Source: Bacillus infantis NRRL B-14911 (GTDB lineage: Bacteria > Bacillota > Bacilli > Bacillales > Cytobacillaceae). Taken from it: a stretch of 64,000 nt of DNA. Below are positions 18,396 through 28,659 of this stretch, piece after piece (the first letter of the stretch is position 1; each line of letters starts with the position of its first letter). The translations under genes were made by a program, and so were the position numbers. Below the pieces are notes generated by a model. That model saw nothing but the letters and a program-made list of their open reading frames with translations, did not search any database and was not told the origin of the DNA. Location: the NCBI RefSeq assembly GCF_000473245.1, contig NC_022524.1, positions 3,434,501 to 3,498,500 on the forward strand. Direction: 5' to 3'.

Positions 18396-18680
18396 TTATG
18401 ATTTTGCCAATGTTGTTTCGGCTGCTGCCCGCACTTCCCTGATCGCTGCGCGATCATATGTAAGTCTGCTGCCGTCACCGCATTTGATGACGATCTTATC
18501 TTCATCGATGGCATCGACAATGCCATGGAGGCCGCCGATCGTCACAATTTTATCTCCCTTTTTCAGATCCGACTGCATCTGCTGCACAGATTTCTGGCGC
18601 TTTTGCTGCGGACGGATAAGAAGGAAATAAAATAAGATGAACATCAGTAATAATGGTCCTAATGTACCTAAAATATCCAT
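18396..18680 (-). CDS. yajC: Preprotein translocase accessory subunit YajC
   Basis: A 94-residue single-pass membrane protein associated with SecDF in the Sec translocase. One membrane helix (about 4-22, LGPLLLMFILFYFLLIRPQQ) ends in the diagnostic RPQQKRQK. A soluble region with KKGDKIVTIGGLHGIVDAID follows. The start has AAGGGGTG upstream. It is the last gene of ruvA-ruvB-queA-tgt-yajC, 25 bases after tgt. Confidence 0.96.
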   Translation of the reverse strand: MDILGTLGPLLLMFILFYFLLIRPQQKRQKSVQQMQSDLKKGDKIVTIGGLHGIVDAIDEDKIVIKCGDGSRLTYDRAAIREVRAAAETTLAKS

Positions 18681-18705
18681 TCCTTTTTTTCACCCCTTTC
18701 GTGTA

Positions 18706-19872
<1,167 letters not shown>

Positions 19873-20901
19873 CTAAATGATCAGCATGGCATCTCCAAAG
19901 CTGAAAAAGCGGTAGCGTTCCTTTACTGCTTCATTATAGGCGTTAAGCACATTTTCCCGTCCTGCCAGTGCACTGATCAGCATGATCAGTGTCGATTTAG
20001 GCAGATGGAAATTGGTAATCATCCCGTCAATTGCCTTGAACTCATAGCCAGGGTAGATGAAAATGCTTGTCCATCCGCTTCCAGCCTCTAACCTGCCTTC
20101 ATTGGCGTCTGCAATCGTCTCAAGTGTGCGTGTTGAGGTAGTGCCGACAGTAATGATCCTGCCTCCATTTTCCCTGACCTCATTCAAAAGCCTTGCAGTT
20201 CCTTCCGTGACCTGATAGTACTCGGCATGCATACTATGCTCATGGATATCCTCGACACTGACCGGCCTAAAGGTTCCAAGCCCTACATGCAGGGTAATAA
20301 AAGCGATATGCACACCCTTTTCCCTGATTTCATCCAGCAGTTCTTCAGTAAAATGAAGCCCGGCGGTCGGGGCAGCAGCCGATCCCCTTTCTTTGGCATA
20401 CACAGTCTGGTACCGTTCGCGGTCATCAAGCTGCTCTTTGATATAAGGCGGCAGGGGCATCTCTCCAAGCTGTTCCAGCACTTCATAAAAAATGCCTTCA
20501 TAGTTGAATTTCAGCAGCCTTCCGCCCTGCTCTTCTGTACCAGTGCAGACTGCTGACAGTAGGCCGTCCCCGAATTCGATCCTTGTTCCTTCCTTGACTC
20601 TTTTTGCCGGTTTAATGAGCGTTTCCCATACATCGCCTTCCTGCTGTTTCAGCAGCAGAACCTCAATTTTGGCGCCGGTCCCTTCCTTGGCGCCGAACAG
20701 CCTGGCAGGCAGAACTCTTGTATCATTGAGCACAAGGCAGTCGCCCGGATTCAAATATTCGGGCAGATTTTTAAATGTTTCATGCTGCAATGCCCCATCT
20801 TCCTTGTCGAGCACCATCAGCCGGCTGCTCGTTCTATCTTCTAGAGGAGTCTGGGCAATCAGCTCCTCTGGCAAATGAAAATCAAACATTTCTACTTTCA
20901 T
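19873..20901 (-). CDS. queA: S-adenosylmethionine:tRNA ribosyltransferase-isomerase
   Basis: Converts preQ1 in tRNA to epoxyqueuosine using the ribosyl moiety of SAM. It is 342 residues, full length, with the family start [18 protein letters not shown], the central [17 protein letters not shown] signature and the C-terminal [16 protein letters not shown]. It lies between ruvB and tgt on the minus strand, the standard Bacillus arrangement. Confidence 0.97.
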   Translation of the reverse strand: MKVEMFDFHLPEELIAQTPLEDRTSSRLMVLDKEDGALQHETFKNLPEYLNPGDCLVLNDTRVLPARLFGAKEGTGAKIEVLLLKQQEGDVWETLIKPAKRVKEGTRIEFGDGLLSAVCTGTEEQGGRLLKFNYEGIFYEVLEQLGEMPLPPYIKEQLDDRERYQTVYAKERGSAAAPTAGLHFTEELLDEIREKGVHIAFITLHVGLGTFRPVSVEDIHEHSMHAEYYQVTEGTARLLNEVRENGGRIITVGTTSTRTLETIADANEGRLEAGSGWTSIFIYPGYEFKAIDGMITNFHLPKSTLIMLISALAGRENVLNAYNEAVKERYRFFSFGDAMLII

Positions 20902-20955
20902 GGTGTTTCACCCTATCTGTTTTTTTAACTCTATTTTATTTTTCCAGTAACAGCT

Positions 20956-21957
20956 TCAAGCCTCTGGCAGCTCAAGGTTAAGGTGATGGTAGACAAGGTG
21001 CGTCACAATCCTTCCCCTTGGGGTCCTTTGTAAAAAGCCGATCTGAAGCAGGTACGGTTCATATACATCTTCGATTGTATGGGATTCTTCCCCGATTGTA
21101 GCGGCTATCGTCTCAAGCCCGACAGGACCGCCGCGGAATTTCTCTATAATTCCTCTTAATAATTTATGGTCAATATGATCCAGCCCTAAACGGTCGACCT
21201 GCAGAAGTTCGAGAGAATCATGGGCAAGGGCTGCATCAATACTTCCGTCGCCCTTGACCTGGGCAAAGTCCCTTACCCGCCTCAGGAGGCGGTTGGCGAT
21301 CCGCGGGGTTCCCCGGGATCTCCTGGCAATTTCAGAAGCCGCCAGATCGTCAATGCCTGTTTCAAGGACATCGGCCGTCCTTGAAACAATATTTTTGAGC
21401 TGACTCTCATTATAATACTCAAGGCGGCAGAGAACACCAAATCTGTCTCTGAGCGGTGCTGATACTGAACCCGCCCTTGTCGTTGCCCCCACGAGAGTGA
21501 ATGGAGGGAGATCGAGCCTCACAGACCGCGCACTCGGGCCTTTCCCGATGACGATATCAAGGCAGAAATCCTCCATCGCCGGATACAGCACCTCTTCTAT
21601 CGAACGCGGCAGCCGGTGGATTTCATCGATGAAAAGAACATCACCCGGCTCAAGCGCAGTCAGTATGGCAGCAAGGTCCCCCGGCCTTTCAATGGCGGGA
21701 CCGGCGGTTGTCCTGAGATTAACCCCCATCTCATTGGCTATGATGCTGGCCAGCGTCGTTTTTCCAAGACCCGGGGGGCCGTATAGCAGGACATGGTCCA
21801 AAGTCTCTCCGCGGATCCGGGCAGCCTGGATGAAGACCTCCAGGTTTTCCTTCACTTTATCCTGTCCGATATATTGCCTCAGAGTCTGCGGCCTCAAGCT
21901 CTGCTCAAAGGAGACATCCTGAAGGTCCGCTTCACCTGAAATGATCCGATCTTCCAT
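20956..21957 (-). CDS. ruvB: Holliday junction branch migration ATPase RuvB
   Basis: Hexameric AAA+ motor of the RuvAB complex. It is 333 residues, with Walker [12 protein letters not shown], Walker [10 protein letters not shown], sensor 1 region [20 protein letters not shown] and the C-terminal winged helix ending in [12 protein letters not shown]. The start codon and length match the family. It directly follows ruvA (51 bases). Confidence 0.98.
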   Translation of the reverse strand: MEDRIISGEADLQDVSFEQSLRPQTLRQYIGQDKVKENLEVFIQAARIRGETLDHVLLYGPPGLGKTTLASIIANEMGVNLRTTAGPAIERPGDLAAILTALEPGDVLFIDEIHRLPRSIEEVLYPAMEDFCLDIVIGKGPSARSVRLDLPPFTLVGATTRAGSVSAPLRDRFGVLCRLEYYNESQLKNIVSRTADVLETGIDDLAASEIARRSRGTPRIANRLLRRVRDFAQVKGDGSIDAALAHDSLELLQVDRLGLDHIDHKLLRGIIEKFRGGPVGLETIAATIGEESHTIEDVYEPYLLQIGFLQRTPRGRIVTHLVYHHLNLELPEA

Positions 21958-22008
21958 AAGCTGTATTCACCCCTTGGCTGCCGGGCGCTGCAAAAGGAGA
22001 CTTCCGTC

Positions 22009-22620
22009 CTACTTAAGCAGCAGCTGCAAGCCTTTTTTAATATATTCATCTGTTGTAAGCTTCTCTTTTTCCAATGCCGGTTTTATGCGCTTGACCTCTT
22101 TTTCCGAATAGCCAAGAGCCCTGAGTGCCAGGATGGCCTCCTCAAGAAGAGCAGCGCTTCCTGTAGCAGCAGGCCTGGCTGCATCAGGATTGAACAGATT
22201 GGGAAAGAAGTCCGGAATCGCCTCCTGAAGCTTGCCTTTCAAATCAAGTATCATCTGGCGCGCCGTTTTTTTGCCCACTCCCGGGAATTTGACCAGGAAC
22301 GCTTCATCTTCGTCCTCAATCGCCTGGACGACCTGAGCCGGCTCTCCGGATGCAAGGATCGCAAGGGCTCCTTTTGGCCCGATGCCGGAAACGTTCAGCA
22401 GCTTTGTAAACAGCATTTTTTCCTCACGGGAATGGAAGCCGTATAAAGCGAAAATATCTTCCCTTACATAATGATAGGTGAAAATCTGGATTTCCCCTCC
22501 CTGCTTATTTGAATAGCTGAATGGGTTGGGTGTGCTAATCTGATAGCCTAATCCATTATTTTCGACCACTATATATTCAGGGCCGATAAATTCGACCGTG
22601 CCTTTTATATATTCAAACAA
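22009..22620 (-). CDS. ruvA: Holliday junction DNA helicase subunit RuvA
   Basis: Tetrameric junction-binding protein that loads RuvB. It is 203 residues. The N-terminal OB fold starts [19 protein letters not shown], the two helix-hairpin-helix motifs show as [16 protein letters not shown] and [16 protein letters not shown], and a C-terminal RuvB-contact domain ends in [11 protein letters not shown]. The start is TTG at 22620 with GGGGAG upstream. It is the first gene of the ruvAB-queA-tgt-yajC operon. Confidence 0.97.
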   Translation of the reverse strand: MFEYIKGTVEFIGPEYIVVENNGLGYQISTPNPFSYSNKQGGEIQIFTYHYVREDIFALYGFHSREEKMLFTKLLNVSGIGPKGALAILASGEPAQVVQAIEDEDEAFLVKFPGVGKKTARQMILDLKGKLQEAIPDFFPNLFNPDAARPAATGSAALLEEAILALRALGYSEKEVKRIKPALEKEKLTTDEYIKKGLQLLLK

Positions 22621-22687
22621 ATGTCTCGCTCCCCAAATTTTCTGTACCTCATTCTATCATACTACAAAGATTTGCCGAAGAAAAAAG

Positions 22688-22717
22688 TTGCAATTTTCAG
22701 GGTTATTTCTATATAAT
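22688..22717 (+). promoter_or_regulatory. SigA-type promoter of the lipoprotein gene
   Basis: TTGCAA (22688-22693) and a perfect TATAAT (22712-22717) are separated by 18 bases, about 35 bases upstream of the lipoprotein start. Confidence 0.6.
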
Positions 22718-22753
22718 GGGAGAGGTTTTAAAAAATGACTGGGGGTCACCGAA

Positions 22754-23272
22754 TTGAAGAAACTATTATCTCTTTTAGCAATTTTCACACTATTATTTGC
22801 CGTTGCAGGCTGCTCTTCAAATGAAGATGAGGGCAAAGAAGAAAAAGCTGCTGAAGAAAAGACAGCTGAACTGAATGATGCTGCTAAATCAAAGATCTAT
22901 AATAGCGTCCGCATTGCGGAGCTGAAGGTAAACGAAGTATTCAACAAAGAAACCGCTGCTGACGAAGAAACGATCGTCATCAACTCAAGCTTTGCAGATG
23001 AAAGCTCTGCATCCGCATTCCTTTCAAAATACTACAGTGAAGATCTGGCAAAAGAAATGTATGCGCACTATGCTACAGACCAGAAATCTGAAGATGGCAA
23101 GATGATAGTCAATACTGAGCCGTTCTTCAATCCTTCTTTCCTTGATACAACACAGGAAGACGTTAAGATTGAGGGCGATGCAGACAAAGCCACTGTGACA
23201 ACTGCCGAAAATGCAGCTTATACAGTGGAAATGCAAGACGAAAATTATGTAATAACAGGCTATGAAAAGTAA
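22754..23272 (+). CDS. Uncharacterised lipoprotein
   Basis: A 172-residue protein with a lipoprotein signal peptide (lipobox AVAGC, Cys about residue 20), a charged Glu/Lys linker and then a soluble domain (from about residue 45) with no motif I recognise. The start is TTG behind GGGGGTCACC. It is a single-gene unit between a clear promoter and a GC-rich terminator, divergent from ruvA. It is probably anchored to the outer face of the membrane. Function unknown. Confidence 0.85.
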   Translation: MKKLLSLLAIFTLLFAVAGCSSNEDEGKEEKAAEEKTAELNDAAKSKIYNSVRIAELKVNEVFNKETAADEETIVINSSFADESSASAFLSKYYSEDLAKEMYAHYATDQKSEDGKMIVNTEPFFNPSFLDTTQEDVKIEGDADKATVTTAENAAYTVEMQDENYVITGYEK

Positions 23273-23280
23273 TGAAGCCG

Positions 23281-23309
23281 GCCCTGGCCAATTGGACCAG
23301 GGCTTTTCT
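23281..23309 (+). terminator. Terminator of the lipoprotein gene
   Basis: GCCCTGG / CCAGGGC stem with a nine-base loop followed by TTTTC, eight bases after the stop. Confidence 0.78.
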
Positions 23310-23327
23310 ATCTTCACTCTGCTTATG

Positions 23328-23852
23328 CTACTGGCCGCTTCCGCTTTTTGAATAAGACTGGAAGGCCTCCAGCACCTCCACATACCTGTTCTTCGTCATG
23401 ATTGGGATGCCTTTTTCAAGCTGTTCCCTTTTCTTGCTTTCAAGCTTCCCTATATCAATCTGAAAAAATGACTGGATGATTCGGCTTTTGTCCGGCCTGC
23501 CGTTATAGATGGTCAAAATGCCTTCATCCGTCAATCCAAAATACCCGTTCGATTTTAATAAAGGTGAAATGTCGTCCACCTGCTGGCGGAAAACCATTTG
23601 GCCTTCATCCATTTCAACCAGCTGCCATTCGTCATACTTGGACCAGAAATCCTCCAGGGACCACACGGTTTCCTGAATTTCTTCTTCGCTCATTTCCCCG
23701 TCGAGATACACTCTCTCCAGTATGACTGAGAGCTCGAGCGGGCCGCTTTCAGATGCACGCACCAGGATTCCTGTTTCTGTACCTGCAATTACAGCAAACC
23801 ATACAGCTATCAGGAGAAATGAGGCAAGCAGCCGGATTGGATTGGTTCTCAT
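23328..23852 (-). CDS. bofC: BofC, forespore-exported sporulation checkpoint protein
   Basis: A 174-residue protein with an N-terminal signal peptide (about 1-31). The sequence LSVILERVYLDGEMSEE opens the BofC N-terminal domain and the C-terminal domain (about 100-165) contains GYFGLTDEGILTIYNG. In B. subtilis BofC is secreted from the forespore and restrains SpoIVB signalling to pro-SigK processing at SpoIVFA/FB, which are also in this window. The ATG has GGGGTGATC upstream. No convincing SigG promoter could be fixed by eye. Confidence 0.9.
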   Translation of the reverse strand: MRTNPIRLLASFLLIAVWFAVIAGTETGILVRASESGPLELSVILERVYLDGEMSEEEIQETVWSLEDFWSKYDEWQLVEMDEGQMVFRQQVDDISPLLKSNGYFGLTDEGILTIYNGRPDKSRIIQSFFQIDIGKLESKKREQLEKGIPIMTKNRYVEVLEAFQSYSKSGSGQ

Positions 23853-23953
23853 AACAGATCACCCCTGGTTTGGTTTCCAAAACTTTATTTTTATTGTTTC
23901 CAGCTTCACATTAAATATGCCAATTTTTTTTAGGGATAATAGGAGCTTCAATT

Positions 23954-24052
23954 TTAGAAAAACAGCCTCCTCAGCATGGATAACATTAAAAGGAAAGCGA
24001 CGGTAAATAATATGACGACCAGAATTTTTTCCTGTTTATTTTCTTTTTTCAA
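23954..24052 (-). CDS. Unannotated 32-residue single-pass membrane peptide
   Basis: A short frame starts at TTG 24052 directly behind GGGAGGACAAGGAG, one of the strongest ribosome binding sites in this region. It encodes a charged head (MKKENKQEK), one hydrophobic helix (ILVVILFTVAFLLMLSML) and a basic end (RRLFF). It lies between the terminator of the CoxA-like gene and bofC in a sporulation cluster, on the same strand. No homologue is recognised. The ribosome binding site and coherent topology argue for a real small protein, but this is inference. Confidence 0.5.
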   Translation of the reverse strand: MKKENKQEKILVVILFTVAFLLMLSMLRRLFF

Positions 24053-24085
24053 CTCCTTGTCCTCCCTTTATTTTTTTATGTAAAG

Positions 24086-24113
24086 AAAAAGCAAAGCCGC
24101 AGCTCTGCTTTTT
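24086..24113 (-). terminator. Terminator of the safA cluster
   Basis: On the minus strand AAAAAGCAGAGC and GCTTTGCTTTTT form an imperfect stem (one A-T mismatch region) followed by CTTT, seven bases beyond the CoxA-like stop. Confidence 0.65.
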
Positions 24114-24119
24114 CAAAAA

Positions 24120-24737
24120 TCAGCGGCCATTGCCATTGAGCCTGTGCCTGAGCGAATGGAACATATCCTTGATGTCCAGGTCAATCTGCTCTCTTGGCCC
24201 GCCATCCCGCAGGTCATTGTCTATATTGCGGATGCGGCTGAAGGTGCCTTCGTCCGCCACCACTGTACAGGATCTGCCCCGCAGATAAGGGGACACAGCC
24301 TGCTGTATGTCCTGCTTTGTCTCCTCTTCCCTGCTGTAGTCGGCCAGATCGACTGCAATCAGGACATCGCTTCCGTAAACGACAGAACGGACGTCTTCCA
24401 CATTGCTGACGGCTGCTGTTTCATCGCCTATCTTTTCCGCAAGCTGCCCTTCGTAAGCCGTATAATAGGATCTTTTTGCTTCCCTTGTATTATCATCAAG
24501 ATGCCCGTGGTAGTTGGCATCACTGTGGCTGAAGCGATTATCATGCTGGTAGAAATTCTTATCATAGGCTGCAAGCGGACTGGACGGATTCTTATCCCGG
24601 TCCATGCCTGCCCCAAGCGACTCTGTGCGATGACCCGATTCAGAAGCTGTATCTCCGCCGTTTCCTCCCATAGCGCAGCCTGCAAGGCCAAGGCTTAATA
24701 ATGCTGCAAATGGTACTGCCAGAAATTTCTGGTTCAA
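24120..24737 (-). CDS. YhcN/YlaJ-family sporulation lipoprotein (CoxA-like)
   Basis: A 205-residue lipoprotein: signal peptide MNQKFLAVPFAALLSLGLAGC, a low-complexity linker rich in His, Asn and Asp, and a C-terminal YhcN/YlaJ domain (about 95-205) with YYTAYEGQLAEKIGDETAAV and VYGSDVLIAVDL. The neighbourhood safA-kinase-this gene matches B. subtilis safA-coxA, where CoxA is a cortex-associated spore protein. The frame is open 23 codons upstream, but GGGGGTCACC eight bases before the TTG at 24737 and the resulting normal-length signal peptide favour the internal start. Confidence 0.83.
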   Translation of the reverse strand: MNQKFLAVPFAALLSLGLAGCAMGGNGGDTASESGHRTESLGAGMDRDKNPSSPLAAYDKNFYQHDNRFSHSDANYHGHLDDNTREAKRSYYTAYEGQLAEKIGDETAAVSNVEDVRSVVYGSDVLIAVDLADYSREEETKQDIQQAVSPYLRGRSCTVVADEGTFSRIRNIDNDLRDGGPREQIDLDIKDMFHSLRHRLNGNGR

Positions 24738-24824
24738 GCGGGTGACCCCCTTCGCCAATTTTGAGCTGTGCTCATTAATAGCTTTCCGGCGAAGGTTTGA
24801 TTTCATCCTGAAAGTTTTGTCCAG

Positions 24825-25805
24825 CTAATCAGGCAGGTCATTCGCAAGGTCCATCAGCTCTTTGATGAAAGCCTTCCTTTCGGTAAACTGCCCTGCAGTC
24901 ATATCGAGCAGCTGCCTTGTTTTATAAGGATCGTTGTATGTCCTTTCTCTGACTAATCTGTTCCATTCCCGGAAAATGTCGGAGGGAAACGCCAGAGCAA
25001 AAATAAACCCCTTTTTGCTGAGATACGGAGACAAAACATCATACTCTCTCAGCGCTTCGGCAGACCAGCCAATAAACGGCAGGATCCGGTTGGCATATTG
25101 AAGATAGTCCATGCATACTGCTCCGATGCTGATTAAATCAAAGTCGATCAAATGGACTTTACCGTTTTCATCCCTAAGAAAATTATGGTGGGCCACATCA
25201 CCGTGAAGGACTGTTTCATTTTCAGCTTCAAAAAATGCTTTTTCCCGCTCCATGCCTTTCAGGGACCAATCCGCCCAGCCCATCAGCTCTTCAATCATTT
25301 CTTTCTGGACGAAAAATTTAACCACTGGCTGATTGTTCAGAAACAGCGCTGCCCTTTCACGCCATTTTTCAATCTGGCTGAAACGCGGCAGGACACGATC
25401 ATAGCGACCGGCCACCTTCGCAGCTGTTTGGTGGTACCGGCATAACAGTTCAAGTCCGGCACTGCGGTCAGCTTCATCATGATAAGAAAAAGAGTCACCC
25501 GGGACAATGTATTTCATGACTCCATAGTAATACATCCCATCATAAAGCGGCTGGACGGATGACACTGTTTCAAAGCTGCAGGCAGAATCAAAACCTTCTT
25601 TTTTGAGGGAAGAGGTGAAAGCCTCCTGAATTTTAAGGCGCTGATAAGAGGAATACCCTTTCACCACATACATGTCCTGCCCGGTATCAATCAGCATGAC
25701 ATTGTTTCTGACCGGTGAGAGTTCTTTAACGGGAAAAGGGAGGATTTGGCGTAAATAGGAGAGGAGACGATTGCAATAAGAATCGTCTCCCCAGCTTTTA
25801 ACCAT
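24825..25805 (-). CDS. CotS/YsxE-type spore coat kinase-like protein
   Basis: A 326-residue protein of the aminoglycoside-phosphotransferase fold, CotS/YsxE spore coat group. The catalytic loop HGDVAHHNFL and metal-binding LIDFDL are intact, and IVPGDSFSYHDEADRSAGL lies in the N-lobe/core. In B. subtilis YsxE follows spoVID; here the gene follows safA, whose product binds SpoVID. The ATG at 25805 overlaps the safA stop by eight bases with no strong ribosome binding site, suggesting translational coupling. An open extension upstream to 26000 is the safA shadow. Substrate unknown. Confidence 0.85.
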   Translation of the reverse strand: MVKSWGDDSYCNRLLSYLRQILPFPVKELSPVRNNVMLIDTGQDMYVVKGYSSYQRLKIQEAFTSSLKKEGFDSACSFETVSSVQPLYDGMYYYGVMKYIVPGDSFSYHDEADRSAGLELLCRYHQTAAKVAGRYDRVLPRFSQIEKWRERAALFLNNQPVVKFFVQKEMIEELMGWADWSLKGMEREKAFFEAENETVLHGDVAHHNFLRDENGKVHLIDFDLISIGAVCMDYLQYANRILPFIGWSAEALREYDVLSPYLSKKGFIFALAFPSDIFREWNRLVRERTYNDPYKTRQLLDMTAGQFTERKAFIKELMDLANDLPD

Positions 25806-27312
25806 TAAATTCATAGCTTTCATCGTCAAAGCGCGGCATTCCGAATGCCTGGCCGCCCATCGGGCCATATCCCTGCGGCTGGCCCATGTATGGCGATTGG
25901 CCGAAGCCCATCTGCTGTCCATACTGAGGCTGGTACGGGGCTCCATAGCCCATTTGCGGCATGCCCATCCCCATATGGTGCATTCCTGGCTGCATACCAT
26001 GGTGCATGCCCGGCATCATCTGCGGCATGCCTGAGCCGCATCCGCAGTCATCAGACATTCCCTGGACGCCCTGCTGAGGCATGAGAGGCATCTGGGCTTC
26101 GGAAGGCATGAGCGGCATTTGGCTTTGCGAAGGCATTAATGGCATCTGGGCCATAGAAGGAGACTCATATCCCTCCATCGCTCCCTGTACCATAGGCTGC
26201 TGAGGATATCCGTATGGCATACCCGGTTCACAGGCACCATAGCCAGGGCCAGGCATTACTGGTGAAACCGGGTGAAGGCAGGCTGGGTATGGAGGAAATG
26301 GATATTGCTGCTGCATGGCAGGCATGGTCTGCGTCGGCTGGAGCGGAAGCTGCTGCTGGGACATAGGAGATAATGGCAGCTGCTGCTGCTGATCTGACAT
26401 TCCCATTACACCTGTAGGCTGGGCATACATCGGATTCGTGTTTGCCATAGGCATAAAAGATGAAGATTCTTCATAATGGTGCTGCATCTGGCCGGCACCT
26501 TCCATTCCAGGCATCATGCCGTATGGCATCTGCTGCTGGTATGGCATGGAAGCCCCCTGAACCTGAGGATAATGGCCAGGCTGCTGATAACCATGCCCCG
26601 GGTTCACCGGAGATCCTTGATAATAGTTTGGCTGATAAGGGTACATAGGCTGTTTATAACCTCCTTGCAGCGGCATCTGCGCTGTTTCTGGACTTTCCAT
26701 CTCAGGGCTTTCTTCACCAGCCGGTTTAATGCCGGGAAGAATATTCATTGGCTTCGGCGGCAGCTGCGGCTGCTGCTTTGGCATGGTGATCGGCATCTGG
26801 GCTGCCGGCTCTTCCAGAGGCTTCGGCTTGTATTCCTGTTTCGGCATGGCCTTTGGCTTTGGCTGCGGTTTTGGCTGCGGTTTAGGGGCAGGCATGTTCA
26901 TCATATAGTAATTGTTGATATCAATATCCGGAATGATCGGCTGCGGCATTTTTGGAACAAAAGGTGCTTTCGGCTGTTCCATCTTTGGAGCCGTCACCTG
27001 CGGCTTTGGTGCTTCTTTCTTTGGCTGCGGCGCTTCCACAGCCTGCATTGGCTTTTCTTTTGCAAAAGGATGCTCTGTTGTTGGCATTTCCTTCTTCGCG
27101 CCCATATTGATTTTTGCTTCAGGAGACATTCCCATCGGGGCTTCTTTCTTTATACTTCCCCCTGCTGTAGGAACTTTTATCTTCATCCCGGGCATAATCA
27201 TATCAGGGTTGCTGAGCTGCGAATTCATCTTCTTCAGCTCTTCAAAGTTCACGCCGTACTTCTTGGCGATCTTCCAAAGAGTATCCCCTTTCTGTACGAT
27301 ATGGATCTTCAC
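25798..27312 (-). CDS. safA: SafA, morphogenetic LysM protein of the spore coat/cortex
   Basis: A 504-residue protein starting with a LysM domain (KIHIVQKGDTLWKIAKKYGV to IMPGMKIKVP, residues 1-50), then a long low-complexity region rich in Pro, Met, Gln and Gly with many MPMMP-, QQQ- and GYG-like repeats, and a cysteine pair (CGCG) near the end. This is the SafA layout: it localises at the cortex-coat border and recruits inner-coat proteins. The start is GTG at 27312 behind GGAGGG; 11 codons of open frame upstream are not used. A perfect SigE -10 sequence lies just upstream. The following kinase gene overlaps its stop. Confidence 0.93.
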   Translation of the reverse strand: MKIHIVQKGDTLWKIAKKYGVNFEELKKMNSQLSNPDMIMPGMKIKVPTAGGSIKKEAPMGMSPEAKINMGAKKEMPTTEHPFAKEKPMQAVEAPQPKKEAPKPQVTAPKMEQPKAPFVPKMPQPIIPDIDINNYYMMNMPAPKPQPKPQPKPKAMPKQEYKPKPLEEPAAQMPITMPKQQPQLPPKPMNILPGIKPAGEESPEMESPETAQMPLQGGYKQPMYPYQPNYYQGSPVNPGHGYQQPGHYPQVQGASMPYQQQMPYGMMPGMEGAGQMQHHYEESSSFMPMANTNPMYAQPTGVMGMSDQQQQLPLSPMSQQQLPLQPTQTMPAMQQQYPFPPYPACLHPVSPVMPGPGYGACEPGMPYGYPQQPMVQGAMEGYESPSMAQMPLMPSQSQMPLMPSEAQMPLMPQQGVQGMSDDCGCGSGMPQMMPGMHHGMQPGMHHMGMGMPQMGYGAPYQPQYGQQMGFGQSPYMGQPQGYGPMGGQAFGMPRFDDESYEFNG

Positions 27313-27343
27313 TCTGATATCCCTCCTATGCATAAGTCCATAC

Positions 27344-27351
27344 ATTGTATG
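27344..27351 (-). promoter_or_regulatory. safA: SigE -10 element of safA
   Basis: The minus strand reads CATACAAT, identical to the mother-cell SigE -10 consensus, about 32 bases upstream of the safA start. The -35 region (14-15 bases further upstream) is not a clear match. safA is SigE-controlled in B. subtilis. Confidence 0.55.
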
Positions 27352-27463
27352 ACGGAATGGGCAAATTGCTAATCATTATCAAAAAAACTTATGCGGTTCC
27401 GGATAAACTTTGCGCCTCAAGCCTTGCAGCGGTGCCATGCATCAATTGAAAAACTAAATAAAA

Positions 27464-27528
27464 CAGTCCCTTCGTCTTCAATGATATGAATGGCAGGCTT
27501 GCCATATAACAAGGAAGAAGAGGGACTG
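27464..27528 (-). terminator. Long stem-loop terminator after nadA
   Basis: On the minus strand CAGTCCCTCTTCTTC and GAAGACGAAGGGACTG pair imperfectly around a loop that itself contains the palindrome TGGCAAGCCTGCCA. TTTTATTTAGTTTTT follows. The structure is unusually long for a terminator, but its position 25 bases after nadA and the T-rich tail support the role. Confidence 0.6.
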
Positions 27529-27552
27529 CTGAAAACCTCCGATATTTATTTG

Positions 27553-28659
27553 TCAGGACCGTGCAAGCATCCTTTCAAGGGCAAGCCTTGCATTGGAAGC
27601 ATCAGGCTCCGAAACTGTGATCCTGTTCACAGCATTTCCTTCCGCCGCCATCTCAAGCGACCAGGCCAAATGCGGAAGGTCGATTCTGTTCATGGTCAGG
27701 CAGGGGCACATATTCGGGTTGAGTGAGATGATCTTTTTGTCCGGATGGGATTGAATAATCCTGTTCACAAGATTCATTTCAGTCCCGATTGCCCAATGGG
27801 TCCCCGGAGCTGATTTTTCGATTGCCTGGATGATGAAATTGGTTGATCCGGCCAAGTCAGAACGTTCGACTACCTCTCTCCGGCATTCAGGATGCACGAT
27901 GATTTTCATGCCAGGATAGTCTGCCCTGACCTGCTCGATGTTTGCCACTGTAAAGTTTTCGTGGACAGAGCAGTGACCTTTCCAAAGGATAACCTTTACT
28001 TCCTCCAGATTGCCTTCGTATTCAAGAATTTCAGAGATGGGATTCCAGACGGCCATTCTGTCAAGCGGGATAGCCAGATTGAAGGCTGTATTCCTCCCAA
28101 GATGCTGATCTGGCAGAAAAAGCAGCCTTTCTTTTTGTGTAAACGCCCACTCCACCATTTCTTCTGCATTCGACGAGGTAACGGTGGCCCCTCCATGTGC
28201 ACCTACAAATGCTTTGATCGCGGCTGTTGAATTTACATAAGTCAGAGGCAGCATCGTATCGCCGAACATGGCAGACAGCCGGCTCCACGCTTTCTCAGTC
28301 TGGCGGATATCGGCCATATCAGCCATGGAACAGCCAGCCCTCATATCAGGCAGGTAGACCTTCTGACTTTCTGTAGTCAGGATATCCGCTGTCTCAGCCA
28401 TAAAATGGACCCCGCAGAAGACAATATGCTCTGCGTCTTTATTCTCAGCAGAGAGCTGGGCAAGCTTCAGCGAATCTCCGGTAGCATCGGCAAATTGGAT
28501 GACTTCATCTTTCTGATAATGATGTCCGGGGATGAAGAGCTTCTTTCCAAGCCTGCTTTTTACAGCCCGGACCCTTTCCTCAAGCTCTTCTGCTGGCATT
28601 GTTTTATATTTTTCCGGCAGCATCTTTGCCCCTTGCTCTGCTATCTCAAAAATATTCAT
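27553..28659 (-). CDS. nadA: Quinolinate synthase NadA
   Basis: [4Fe-4S] enzyme that condenses iminoaspartate with dihydroxyacetone phosphate to quinolinate. It is 368 residues, the long Bacillus-type NadA. Visible motifs are [35 protein letters not shown], the Cys in [10 protein letters not shown] and the C-terminal NPNMCPCL, which holds candidate cluster cysteines. Its ATG overlaps the nadC stop (ATGA), so nadB-nadC-nadA is one translationally coupled operon. Confidence 0.97.
   Translation of the reverse strand: MNIFEIAEQGAKMLPEKYKTMPAEELEERVRAVKSRLGKKLFIPGHHYQKDEVIQFADATGDSLKLAQLSAENKDAEHIVFCGVHFMAETADILTTESQKVYLPDMRAGCSMADMADIRQTEKAWSRLSAMFGDTMLPLTYVNSTAAIKAFVGAHGGATVTSSNAEEMVEWAFTQKERLLFLPDQHLGRNTAFNLAIPLDRMAVWNPISEILEYEGNLEEVKVILWKGHCSVHENFTVANIEQVRADYPGMKIIVHPECRREVVERSDLAGSTNFIIQAIEKSAPGTHWAIGTEMNLVNRIIQSHPDKKIISLNPNMCPCLTMNRIDLPHLAWSLEMAAEGNAVNRITVSEPDASNARLALERMLARS

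Noticed and set aside
25850-26900. Short tandem repeats that could suggest a CRISPR or minisatellite array
   Set aside because: They are degenerate codon-level repeats of the low-complexity SafA protein and lack regular repeat-spacer structure.
26476-27372. 298-codon plus-strand frame antisense to safA
   Set aside because: Its His/Leu/Arg-rich composition is the mirror image of the Met/Pro/Gln repeats of safA; no ribosome binding site.
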